From Phycisphaeraceae bacterium (GTDB lineage Bacteria > Planctomycetota > Phycisphaerae > Phycisphaerales > SM1A02): 64,000 nucleotides of DNA. Numbering within the stretch: position 1 is the stretch's first letter; each line of letters begins with the position of its first letter. Shown one piece after another: positions 8,154 to 16,620 of the stretch. The position numbers and the translations under genes are program-made. The DNA is taken from NCBI GenBank assembly GCA_004213555.1, contig SHAP01000008.1:36009-100008 (forward strand), written 5' to 3'. The notes beneath the pieces are model-generated. The model was not told where the DNA came from. It did not search any database and worked only from the letters and a program-made list of their open reading frames with translations.

Positions 8154-10013
8154 TCAAGTGAAGTTTGACAGCAAGAACACCAGATCGGTGAATCCCACGT
8201 TGCCGTCACCATCCAGATCGGCTGGGCAACCTGGGCAGGGTCCCCACACCGACAGCAACGCCAGCAGGTCATCGAAATCAACCACCCCATCACCGGTCAC
8301 ATCGCCAGGCACCGAAGGTTCCAAATCGAAAACCAAGGCGTCCATGTCGATCGGAACCGAACGGTTTCCAATTTCTGGGTCGTTCCAGAGGGACCAAGCG
8401 ATGATGCCGTTTTCATCTGTGACGTTGTTGTTCAGGAGCGAATCGATGTAATCAGGTGTTGTGGTTTGGTGCAGCAAGGTCACGGCCACTTGGGTGGCCC
8501 CGGCAGGAACAGTGAACCGAGTGTCGTCCCAATGCTGACCATCGGCGTAGGTTGCCCCAACTGGTGGCGCACCAAACGCCTCAAATTCGGCGTTCACAAA
8601 ACCAGCGGGAGGAATTCGGTTGTCGAACTCGGTTTTGTTCAGCAGCACCAAGTGGTGGGTGGTGCCGTCGGGAACTCCGGCCGCTTGGGCCATGGCCCCC
8701 GACGCCACTTGGACGGATTTCCACACCTTGGTGGACGCTTCATCGATATCACCGGTTGCAGGATCCCAAACGCCAGCTTCATCGACGATGCCGCCTGAGG
8801 CATCGAGCCAACGCAGTTGGAGCCACATGCGGCGGCCTTCGCTGTATCCGGTGGGAAGTCTGTGGCCTGACCAGTTGGTGACACGAACCACCAACTCGTT
8901 GCCTTCGGTCCAAGCCTCCATGTCCGAAGCATCACGCATCATTTGGATGTTGCGCTCCAGCGAAGCTTCCATTCGCTCATTGCTGAGACCGGTGACCGAG
9001 TCGTCGTACAAGCTCCGAACACCCTTCAAAACCCAAGAGTTCGCGCCAGCAAAGCCGTGATCACCAAGGTCTTGACGCTCGAACCATGGCGGGCTTTCCC
9101 AAGCGAAGCAGCCTCCAGCCACGCGATCTGGCATGTGACAGTCCTGACAGGTCGACACAGGGCTGTCCAAATTGCCGCCAAAGCGGTCATCGGGAACAAC
9201 ATCCGCACCTTGAGCAAATGAAGAATGAAGCCACTCGCTCCAGGTGGTTTGCTCGGGGTACATGTCGTAGGGATCTTGGGTGGGATGTGGCTCACCGTCT
9301 GCCACCGGGGCATAGGTGCCATCGGCCTGCTTCATTGTGACGGGGTTGCGAACCTCATGGCATGCGGAACATGCGGCCGACCGCTGATGGAAAGGAGAGT
9401 GGATCGCCGGGGTGGGCGAGTGCAAATTCATCCCTGGTGTGTTGGGAATGTCTGAGTACGGACCTCGGCGAGAATCAACCGGATCAAGAATCAATCGGCC
9501 ATTGCCGTATCCATCACCCGGAGGGAACTCCAAAGCGGCACGTACGGCTTCATCCTCAAACGGATCACCCGGTACTGGAACCGGAGAGACCGCGCGGTGG
9601 CAAATCTGACAGTTGACACCATCGAAGTCGTTCTCGAAGAAACCATCCTCGAGGGCAGAACCATCAGAAGGCAGAGAGTGTCCGCGGTACCAACCGACAG
9701 GAGCATGGCAGCGGATGCAATATTCACCCGAATCGGTGGCATCTTGGTTGGCAATGGTCAAAGCAGCATGCCAAATCGGATCACGCGCCGATTGGGCCAT
9801 CAGGTTGCCAACCCAACCATCCCATGGCTCGTGAAAACTTTCTTGCAGGTAGTCGCCGTGGCAAGCTTGGCATGTGTTCGAACTGGACAATGGATCCAGC
9901 ATTTGGACCATGTCGTCAGGCTGGGTGCCGGGTTGCAAAAAGTCTTCCACCGAGGTGGGAAGAGGCACCGGGTCTCCAAGGTTGAACAAGATGGATGGAA
10001 CCAAAATCAGCAA
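8154..10013 (-). CDS. Exported multihaem c-type cytochrome with C-terminal dockerin-like module
   Basis: About 619 residues. Five CxxCH haem-binding sites are visible: CQACH (48-52), CIRCH (99-103), CQICH (135-139), CSACH (215-219) and CQDCH (289-293). A beta-rich region without haem sites follows. The last about 55 residues form a dockerin-type EF-hand pair (GDVTGDGVVDFDDLLALL, then DLDGDGNVGFTDLVFLL) joined by WGPCPGCPA. A short hydrophobic N-terminus (LILVPSILF) suggests export. The start is a TTG: an in-frame stop lies two codons upstream, and GGAG sits about seven bases before the TTG. Periplasmic or surface electron transfer is likely; the substrate is unknown. Confidence 0.82.
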   Translation of the reverse strand: MLILVPSILFNLGDPVPLPTSVEDFLQPGTQPDDMVQMLDPLSSSNTCQACHGDYLQESFHEPWDGWVGNLMAQSARDPIWHAALTIANQDATDSGEYCIRCHAPVGWYRGHSLPSDGSALEDGFFENDFDGVNCQICHRAVSPVPVPGDPFEDEAVRAALEFPPGDGYGNGRLILDPVDSRRGPYSDIPNTPGMNLHSPTPAIHSPFHQRSAACSACHEVRNPVTMKQADGTYAPVADGEPHPTQDPYDMYPEQTTWSEWLHSSFAQGADVVPDDRFGGNLDSPVSTCQDCHMPDRVAGGCFAWESPPWFERQDLGDHGFAGANSWVLKGVRSLYDDSVTGLSNERMEASLERNIQMMRDASDMEAWTEGNELVVRVTNWSGHRLPTGYSEGRRMWLQLRWLDASGGIVDEAGVWDPATGDIDEASTKVWKSVQVASGAMAQAAGVPDGTTHHLVLLNKTEFDNRIPPAGFVNAEFEAFGAPPVGATYADGQHWDDTRFTVPAGATQVAVTLLHQTTTPDYIDSLLNNNVTDENGIIAWSLWNDPEIGNRSVPIDMDALVFDLEPSVPGDVTGDGVVDFDDLLALLSVWGPCPGCPADLDGDGNVGFTDLVFLLSNFT

Positions 10014-10116
10014 GTTCTATCTCCGAACGTAGAGTACGTGAGGGTTGTCGCCTTGGATGCTCTAATTCAGCCTAAAGCGTGATCGGATCGCCGCAAATCC
10101 GAGGACAGGAGAACCC

Positions 10117-10527
10117 ATGAAAAAAGAACGATTTTGCCCCATTTGGGCCCTCCTTCTGATCAGTTTGTGTGGCTGTTGGTCGCCAGCCCAGTCCTCGCTG
10201 AGCCCGAACGTGCCGGAAGTGTTGGCCGCCCTGGAATCTGAAGGATGGGACATCGCCTTCGTCGAGCCAATTTCTGGACGCATCCAAACCGAACCCCGAA
10301 ATTTGCCCAAGCACCGATTGGCCGCCAGCCCCACCCGAGTGGTGCTTGAATTTCGACTGGAGGAACCGCAACCTCGTGTTCAAGCCATCGTGGCCCAGCA
10401 ATTGGACACCCCACCCTCCGACGCCCCCAATTCGGACGCTGGAAATCCCACACGATGGGTCGAGGTGGGACGCGACACAACCCTTGAGATGGCATGGTCA
10501 TCCCGATTCGATGCGCCCGATTCTTGA
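10117..10527 (+). CDS. Predicted lipoprotein of unknown function
   Basis: This 136-residue protein starts with a type II signal peptide (MKKERFCPIWALLLISLCGC). The lipobox LCGC predicts lipidation at the last Cys. The mature part is short, proline-rich and has no domain I recognise. AGGAG lies six bases upstream of the ATG. It is divergent from the multihaem cytochrome and lies just upstream of the 2-oxoglutarate dehydrogenase genes, with which it may or may not share a transcript. Confidence 0.7.
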   Translation: MKKERFCPIWALLLISLCGCWSPAQSSLSPNVPEVLAALESEGWDIAFVEPISGRIQTEPRNLPKHRLAASPTRVVLEFRLEEPQPRVQAIVAQQLDTPPSDAPNSDAGNPTRWVEVGRDTTLEMAWSSRFDAPDS

Positions 10528-10610
10528 GCGGTCCGTGTAGAATCTAAAAGCGGTTCAGGACGGATCTTGACCGCCCATCGTTGCCCCGCCGGCTGGAGAC
10601 CACCGCCGCA

Positions 10611-13427
10611 ATGTCACCGAGCGATCCTGCCCGTCCCAGTTTGAATAGCTGGAACGCCGCGTACCTCGACGCGATGCACGAACAATGGCGAATCGATCCC
10701 GATTCCGTTGATCCGGCTTGGCGGTCGTTCTTCCAGGGATTTGATCTCGGTCTTGCCCAAGCTGACTCTGGTGCCCCTGCGTTACCAGATGCCGAAGCAG
10801 TGGCCTCGCATACTGCCCACACCGCGCAAGGTCGAGTGGACAGCCTGATCTACCACTACCGGGATATTGGACATTTGCACGCCAATTTGGATCCCTTGGG
10901 TTCAAAACGCGTGAAGCTCAATTCATTGGATTTGGAATCTTTTGGGCTCGGTGAGGCAGATCTTGATCAATCTTTTGATCCCGGACACTTGCCACTCAAC
11001 AGTCCAGCTCGCCTTCGTGACATCATCGCTCATCTTGAAAGCACGTATTGCGGCTCCATTGGCGCTGAGTACATGCATATCCAAGATCGAGAACGCCGAA
11101 GGTGGCTACAACAACGCATGGAGCCCGTGCAAAACCGGCCGCCCTTTGATGCCGAGTTGCGACAACGGATTTTGCGTGATCTGGTCAACGCCGATGTCTT
11201 CGAAGAATTCTTGCACACCCGGTACCGGGGCAAAAAGCGCTTTGGCCTGGACGGAGGCGAAAGCTTGATCCCCATGATGGTGGAACTTATTGAGCAGGCC
11301 CCAGGCCTTGGCATCGAAGAGTTCTGCATCGGCATGGCCCACAGGGGCCGGCTGAATGTGCTCACCAACATCTTGGAAAAATCACACGATCAAATCTTCA
11401 CCGAGTTTGAAGAGGCATGGACCGAAGATTTTGCCGAAGGCGGCGGAGACGTGAAGTACCACCTTGGGTACTCCAACACGTGGCGCACCGCTTCCGGACA
11501 GGACGTTCATCTTTCGCTGAGCCCCAACCCCTCTCACCTTGAATTCGTCAGTTCTGTGATTCTGGGCCGGGTCCGCGCCAAGCAACGTCTGCGGGTGGAC
11601 CCAGACCGAATCCGCGTGGTGCCCGTGGCCATCCACGGTGACGCTGCATTCCCAGGACAAGGTGTTGTCGCCGAGTGCTTCAACATGATGAAGCTGGATG
11701 GCTATGACGTCGGCGGCACGATCCACTTGGTGGTCAACAACCAAGTTGGATTCACCACCGATCCCCACGACACTTTTTCGGGGCGCTACTGCACCGACTT
11801 AGCCAAAATGGTGGAATCTCCAATTGTGCACGTCAATGGAGATGACCCAGAAGCGTGTGTGTTCGCCGCCCGACTGGCTCTGGCCTACCGGCAAGAATTT
11901 GGCACCGATGTGGTGATTGAAATGTGGTGCTACCGGCGTCACGGACACAACGAAGGCGACGAACCCACTTTCACCCAACCCGAACTCTACGAACGCATCA
12001 AGAATCAACCCCGGGTTGCGAAATCTCATGCGGATCGTTTGGTTCAGGAGGGTGTCTTGACCGCCGAAGCGGCGGAAAACATGCGGACCGCCCGACGGGA
12101 ACGTCTGGATGAAGCGCAGACCCGAACGAAAGACGCCCCCGTGGCCCCCGGCACCCCCGGATACCGGAACCATTGGTCCGGGCTGACCGAAGAGTGGCAC
12201 GACGACCCCGTGGAAACCAATGTCCCGTTGGCCACTTTGCATGAAGTCAGCCACGGGCTGGCCAAACTGCCCCCCAACTTCGAACTCCATCGCAAGTTGC
12301 AACGCTTGACCGAAGCACGATCCAAAGCCATGGAAGACGGCAGTCAAGTCGACTGGGCCACCGGCGAACTCTTGGCGTTCGGCACCCTGCTCCTGGAAGG
12401 GCACGCTGTTCGGCTGACCGGGCAAGACGTGCAACGCGGCACCTTCAGCCACCGCCATGCGGTTTTCGTTGATCAAAATACCGGCGAGAAATACTGCCCC
12501 CTTGACCACCTCCGAGAGGAACAAGGCCGCATCTGCGTGCACAACTCCCCGTTGACCGAGAGCGCCTGCTTGGGTTACGAGTACGGCTACTCCTTGACCG
12601 ACCCGAGGATGCTCATCTTGTGGGAAGCCCAGTTTGGCGATTTTGCCAATGGAGCACAGGTCATCATTGACCAGTTCATCGCCTCGGCCGAAACCAAATG
12701 GAAACGTTCTTCAGGCCTGGTTCTGATGCTGCCCCATGGCTACGAAGGCCAAGGGCCAGAGCACTCCTCTGCCCGCATGGAACGGTTCTTGAGCTTGTGC
12801 GCTGGCGACAACATGCAAGTGGTGCAGCCTTCTACACCAGCCCAGCACTTTCATTTGCTGCGGCGACAACTTGTCCGAGATTTCCGGCGTCCATTGATCA
12901 TCATGACGCCCAAGAGTTTGCTGCGTCATCCCAGAGCAACCAGCGTGGCCACTGATTTCTCTGAGGGGCGGTTCCACCACATCTTGCCCGACTCGGCCGA
13001 GCTCGATCAATCGGCAGTCAAAGATCTTATTTTCTGCTCTGGCAAAGTGTTTTATGAATTGGACCAACGCCGAACCGATACCGAACGCCGCGATCTTGCC
13101 ATCCTTCGGATGGAACAACTGCACCCGCTTCGGGTGGAGAGCATCAAAGCCGCCCTTGCCGCGTACCCCAACGCTCAACGGTTGATGTGGGTCCAAGATG
13201 AGCCCAAAAATATGGGCGCTTTCCGTCACGTCGAGGCTTTCTTCCGAGAGCAGTTGGAACTTGAGTTGTTGTACGTTGGCCGACGAGAGAACGCGTCCCC
13301 CGCGGTCGGTTCAAGTCGTATCCACACCCGCGAACAACACGAAATTATGGACCTTGCGGTGGGTCGCACCGCCGAAGACACCGCGGACCCTGCTGCGGAG
13401 CGCCTCGTGGAAGGCCCACGTTCCTGA
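10611..13427 (+). CDS. sucA: 2-oxoglutarate dehydrogenase E1 component
   Basis: About 938 residues, the usual length for SucA. It catalyses the thiamine-diphosphate-dependent decarboxylation of 2-oxoglutarate in the TCA cycle and passes the succinyl group to E2. It has the N-terminal E1o helix (SWNAAYLDAMHEQWRIDPDSVDPAWRSFF), the active-site segment IGMAHRGRLNVL, and the TPP-binding stretch HGDAAFPGQGVVAECFNM...VVNNQVGF. The C-terminal transketolase-type pyrimidine domain (FSHRHAVFVDQ, LPHGYEGQGPEHSSAR) is also present. ATG 10611 is preferred over an upstream TTG at 10581. sucB follows after 23 bases; no E3 gene is in the window. Confidence 0.96.
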   Translation: MSPSDPARPSLNSWNAAYLDAMHEQWRIDPDSVDPAWRSFFQGFDLGLAQADSGAPALPDAEAVASHTAHTAQGRVDSLIYHYRDIGHLHANLDPLGSKRVKLNSLDLESFGLGEADLDQSFDPGHLPLNSPARLRDIIAHLESTYCGSIGAEYMHIQDRERRRWLQQRMEPVQNRPPFDAELRQRILRDLVNADVFEEFLHTRYRGKKRFGLDGGESLIPMMVELIEQAPGLGIEEFCIGMAHRGRLNVLTNILEKSHDQIFTEFEEAWTEDFAEGGGDVKYHLGYSNTWRTASGQDVHLSLSPNPSHLEFVSSVILGRVRAKQRLRVDPDRIRVVPVAIHGDAAFPGQGVVAECFNMMKLDGYDVGGTIHLVVNNQVGFTTDPHDTFSGRYCTDLAKMVESPIVHVNGDDPEACVFAARLALAYRQEFGTDVVIEMWCYRRHGHNEGDEPTFTQPELYERIKNQPRVAKSHADRLVQEGVLTAEAAENMRTARRERLDEAQTRTKDAPVAPGTPGYRNHWSGLTEEWHDDPVETNVPLATLHEVSHGLAKLPPNFELHRKLQRLTEARSKAMEDGSQVDWATGELLAFGTLLLEGHAVRLTGQDVQRGTFSHRHAVFVDQNTGEKYCPLDHLREEQGRICVHNSPLTESACLGYEYGYSLTDPRMLILWEAQFGDFANGAQVIIDQFIASAETKWKRSSGLVLMLPHGYEGQGPEHSSARMERFLSLCAGDNMQVVQPSTPAQHFHLLRRQLVRDFRRPLIIMTPKSLLRHPRATSVATDFSEGRFHHILPDSAELDQSAVKDLIFCSGKVFYELDQRRTDTERRDLAILRMEQLHPLRVESIKAALAAYPNAQRLMWVQDEPKNMGAFRHVEAFFREQLELELLYVGRRENASPAVGSSRIHTREQHEIMDLAVGRTAEDTADPAAERLVEGPRS

Positions 13428-13450
13428 CCCCCCTAATGGAGTACTGACTG

Positions 13451-14704
13451 ATGTCTGTCGAAGTCGTCATCCCATCCCCTGGAGAATCCATCACCGAAGT
13501 GACGTTGGGCCAATGGCTTTGCAACGACGGAGACTGGGTGGCGCAAGACGACAATCTTGTAGAAATCGAATCCGACAAGGTCACGCTGGAAATTCCTGCA
13601 CCCGCCAGTGGGGTCTTGCGGATTGCGGCTGAAGCGGGCAAGGAGATGGAAGTGGGCGACGTTGTGGCCACCATCGACACCGACGCGACCGCACCTTCGG
13701 GGGATCAAGGCTCCGATGGACAAACGGCAGATCCTGGAGATTCTGGACCAGCCAGTGTGGTTGAAGCCGCCACCGCCGCCGCCGCTGAAGAAACCCCGCG
13801 ACCCACGAGCATGGCCGCCAAGGTCGCGGCGGATGCCGGAGTCGATGTCAACAGTGTCACGGGAACCGGGGCCCACGGCCGAGTGACCAAAGCCGATGTG
13901 CTTGCGGCATCCATGCCCGTCCCCACCACTCCGAACCGACCAAGCGAACCAGCCGCGCCAGTCACGCAGCCTTTGGCCATTGATGCCACAGGCAGTCGAG
14001 GCGTCCGCCGCGAGAAAATGAGTCGTTTGCGAGCTCGGATTGCCGAACGCTTGGTGGAAGCCCAGCAAACCGCAGCCATGTTGACGACCTTCAATGAAGT
14101 CGACATGAGCGAAGTGATGCGGCTGCGAAAATTGCACAAAGAAGCGTTCGCGGAGCGGCATGGGGTCGGACTGGGCTTCATGAGCTTTTTCGTAAAGGCC
14201 TGCTGTGAAGCATTGCGTCGTCATGAGGGCATCAATGCCTACATCGACGGACAAGAAGTCGAGTACCACGACTACTGTGACGTTTCGGTTGCCGTCGGCA
14301 CCCCCAAAGGCTTGGTGGTGCCCGTTCTGCGAAACGCCGATCGTCTTTCCTTTGCCGAAATTGAGCGAGGCATCAAAGATTTGGCCATTCGCGCTCGCGA
14401 TGGGCAATTGGGTATGGAAGAAATGCTCGGGGGCACCTTCACCATTTCCAACGGTGGTGTGTACGGCTCGCTCATGAGCACCCCGATCCTCAACCCACCG
14501 CAGTCTGGGATCTTGGGCATGCACAAAATCATGAACCGCGCGGTCGAAGACCCCAAGAACCCGGGACAGATTGCGTTGCGACCCATGATGTACTTGGCGT
14601 TGTCCTATGACCACCGCATTGTCGACGGCGAGCAAGCCGTTCGGTTCTTGGTTGATGTCAAAGAAGCGCTGGAAAACCCAGAACGGATGCTGCTCCAGCT
14701 TTAA
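13451..14704 (+). CDS. sucB: Dihydrolipoyllysine succinyltransferase (2-oxoglutarate dehydrogenase E2)
   Basis: 417 residues. The single N-terminal lipoyl domain has its acceptor lysine at Lys43 (IESDKVTLEIP). A peripheral-subunit-binding domain lies around 117-152 (TSMAAKVAADAGVDVNSVTGTGAHGRVTKADV). The C-terminal catalytic domain ends in YDHRIVDGEQAVRFL, with His388 and Asp392 the expected catalytic residues. It transfers succinyl groups to CoA and forms the core of the complex. Its pairing with sucA decides the substrate assignment against the separate pyruvate-type E2 at 31.2 kb. GGAG lies nine bases before the ATG. Confidence 0.95.
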   Translation: MSVEVVIPSPGESITEVTLGQWLCNDGDWVAQDDNLVEIESDKVTLEIPAPASGVLRIAAEAGKEMEVGDVVATIDTDATAPSGDQGSDGQTADPGDSGPASVVEAATAAAAEETPRPTSMAAKVAADAGVDVNSVTGTGAHGRVTKADVLAASMPVPTTPNRPSEPAAPVTQPLAIDATGSRGVRREKMSRLRARIAERLVEAQQTAAMLTTFNEVDMSEVMRLRKLHKEAFAERHGVGLGFMSFFVKACCEALRRHEGINAYIDGQEVEYHDYCDVSVAVGTPKGLVVPVLRNADRLSFAEIERGIKDLAIRARDGQLGMEEMLGGTFTISNGGVYGSLMSTPILNPPQSGILGMHKIMNRAVEDPKNPGQIALRPMMYLALSYDHRIVDGEQAVRFLVDVKEALENPERMLLQL

Positions 14705-14750
14705 GCAATCCTCGCGCCGAGCACCTTTCGTGGGTATGCTCGCTTTTCGT

Positions 14751-15698
14751 ATGGATGCTGCCGGACACGAGCCGGTCCTCATGGATGAGGTCCTGAGAAC
14801 TTTGGCCCTTCAGTCGGGTGAATCGGTCGTGGATTGCACCGCTGGTCGAGGCGGTCATGCCGCCCAAATGGCGGAAAGACTCGGACGCAACGGCCACCTG
14901 ATTCTGGTGGATCTGGATCCCGAAAACCTGCAGTTTGCCAGCCGGCGGGTCGCACCGACTGGCCTCACGGTCCTCGGGTGGGAACATTCCTTTGCAGAGG
15001 TGCCACGGGCACTCCAAAGCTTTGAGCCCAAACCCAATGCCTTGTTGGCCGACCTTGGGGTGGCCTCCACCCACCTGGACCGTCCCGAAAGGGGGTTTTC
15101 CTTCCGCGAAGAAGGACCCTTGGACATGCGGCTCGCCGCGGGTGAAGCCCTGACGCCAACCACACGGGCGGCCCCGGGCGAGCCCGCCACAGCTGGTGAT
15201 TTGGTGGCGGTTCTGCCCGAACGAGAATTGGCCGATCTCATCAAGACCTGGGGCGAGGACCCTTTCGCCAAACGGATCGCGCGGGCCATTGTCGAAGCCC
15301 GGGAGGTCGAGCCGATACGTACAACGACCGCCTTGGCTGAAATTGTTCGGCGGGCCTATGGCGCTCGAGCTCGGGACAGTCGAATGCACCCCGCCACTCG
15401 GACCTTCATGGCCCTTCGCATCGCGGTCAACGATGAACTTGGCGCGTTGGAGCGACTGCTGGATGCATTGCCCCGAGCGTCAGACTGGCTGGCTCCGGAG
15501 GCACGTGTGGCGATGATTTCTTTTCACAGTTTGGAGGACCGATTGATCAAACGGGCCTTCGCCGGACTGGTCCGGGCCGGCCGAGCCGTGGATGTGACCC
15601 GGGGCGGCTTGGTGGCCTCTGAAGAGGAGGCCCAACGCAATCCCAGAGCTCGATCCGCCCGCCTGCGGGTGGTGCAATTGACGGAGCCCGCGTCATGA
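14751..15698 (+). CDS. rsmH: 16S rRNA (cytosine(1402)-N4)-methyltransferase RsmH (MraW)
   Basis: About 315 residues. The family N-terminus HEPVLMDEVL is followed by the SAM-binding motif VDCTAGRGGHA, then ALLADLGVASTHLD, RGFSFREEGPLDMR, 'RARDSRMHPATRTFMALRIAVN' and MISFHSLEDRLIK. It methylates C1402 of 16S rRNA. As in many bacteria it heads a cell-wall/division cluster, here followed by a LysM protein, an FtsL-like protein and FtsI. ATG 14751 puts the conserved HEPVL five residues in; ATG 14736 is also possible. The stop overlaps the next start (ATGA). Confidence 0.94.
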   Translation: MDAAGHEPVLMDEVLRTLALQSGESVVDCTAGRGGHAAQMAERLGRNGHLILVDLDPENLQFASRRVAPTGLTVLGWEHSFAEVPRALQSFEPKPNALLADLGVASTHLDRPERGFSFREEGPLDMRLAAGEALTPTTRAAPGEPATAGDLVAVLPERELADLIKTWGEDPFAKRIARAIVEAREVEPIRTTTALAEIVRRAYGARARDSRMHPATRTFMALRIAVNDELGALERLLDALPRASDWLAPEARVAMISFHSLEDRLIKRAFAGLVRAGRAVDVTRGGLVASEEEAQRNPRARSARLRVVQLTEPAS

Positions 15699-16318
15699 CC
15701 CAAGAAACCAAATCAGCGCTTCTGATCGGATTCATCTTCATCATGATCGTTCTGGTGGTGGTGATGGATGGTGTCGATGCCGGAAGGACTCCCGCGGTGG
15801 ATGCCGCTTCGGGAGATGTCAAGGAAATTGTCCCTCCAGCTGAAGATGAATCTTTTCAGAGGTCACAACCACCTCCCTCGGGACAACTCGAAGCCGTCGC
15901 CACCCAAGTGGAACGGTACGAAGTCAAACGTGGGGACACCCTGAGTGGAATTTGTGCGGAATACTACGGAGACGCGGGCTTGTTTCCGGCCCTGCAGAAA
16001 GCCAATAAGCTGGCAACTCCAGACTTGGTCCCGGGTCAAACCATCAGCTTGCCCCCGCAAGCCGCGCTGACCAGCAAAGACCAAGTGGCACGATCCCCCC
16101 AGGCCGCACAAACCACACAACCAGAAGAAACCGCACAAACGGAAACCGTCCGAAAAAATCGAACCTACACCGTGCAAAAGGGAGACATGCTCGAACGCAT
16201 CGCTCGACGAGAACTCGGGGATGGGCGCCGAGCCAACGAGATCTTCGAAATGAACAGAGATCAACTCTCTTCACCCGATGACATACAACCTGGCATGGTG
16301 CTGAAGCTTCCCGAATGA
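15695..16318 (+). CDS. Membrane-anchored protein with two LysM domains
   Basis: 207 residues. A single N-terminal membrane helix (ALLIGFIFIMIVLVVVM) is followed by a low-complexity linker and two LysM peptidoglycan-binding domains. These lie at about 73-120 (YEVKRGDTLSGICAEYYGD...LVPGQTISLP) and 156-206 (YTVQKGDMLERIARRELGD...DIQPGMVLKLP). It is expected to tether the inner membrane to peptidoglycan. It is translationally coupled to rsmH upstream (ATGA) and to the FtsL-like gene downstream, which places it in the division/wall cluster. LysM proteins are not usual at this position, so a cluster-specific division or wall role is inferred. Confidence 0.8.
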   Translation: MTQETKSALLIGFIFIMIVLVVVMDGVDAGRTPAVDAASGDVKEIVPPAEDESFQRSQPPPSGQLEAVATQVERYEVKRGDTLSGICAEYYGDAGLFPALQKANKLATPDLVPGQTISLPPQAALTSKDQVARSPQAAQTTQPEETAQTETVRKNRTYTVQKGDMLERIARRELGDGRRANEIFEMNRDQLSSPDDIQPGMVLKLPE

Positions 16319-16620
16319 ATTCCCATTTGCCCCATCTTGACCGACTCATTCGCCTTGGAAGCTTGGTGGCGGCAGTGGGCATCGGTGGAGGCTCCCTTCT
16401 GGAGCAACGGCTGGAAACCCGGCGGCATCATCGGCAAGTGCAACAATTGGAACGAGAGCGGCAAGCCGTTGAGCGTCGTACCCTGGATCTTTTGGCACGG
16501 GAAGCGGGCTTGATCAACGACCCCCTCGTGCGAGAGGCTTTGCAAGTGGATTCGGCGGCCTTTCCCGTTGTTGAAGATCGCCCACAACCCCATCCCAATC
16601 GACCGGAGCCACGCCGTTGA
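16315..16620 (+). CDS. Small bitopic coiled-coil protein, FtsL-like by position
   Basis: 101 residues: a short N-terminal part, one weak membrane helix (LIRLGSLVAAVGIGGGSLL), then a charged heptad-like stretch (RLETRRHHRQVQQLERERQAVERRTLDLL) predicted to form a coiled coil. This is the FtsL/DivIC architecture, and the gene sits between rsmH and ftsI where ftsL normally lies. FtsL sequences diverge too far for motif-based proof, so the call rests on size, topology and position. It overlaps both neighbours (ATGA and TGATG). Confidence 0.55.
   Translation: MNSHLPHLDRLIRLGSLVAAVGIGGGSLLEQRLETRRHHRQVQQLERERQAVERRTLDLLAREAGLINDPLVREALQVDSAAFPVVEDRPQPHPNRPEPRR

Noticed and set aside
13433..14782. 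449-codon open frame on the minus strand opposite sucB
   Set aside because: sucB has clear family motifs across its whole length. The antisense frame has none and arises from GC-rich codon bias.
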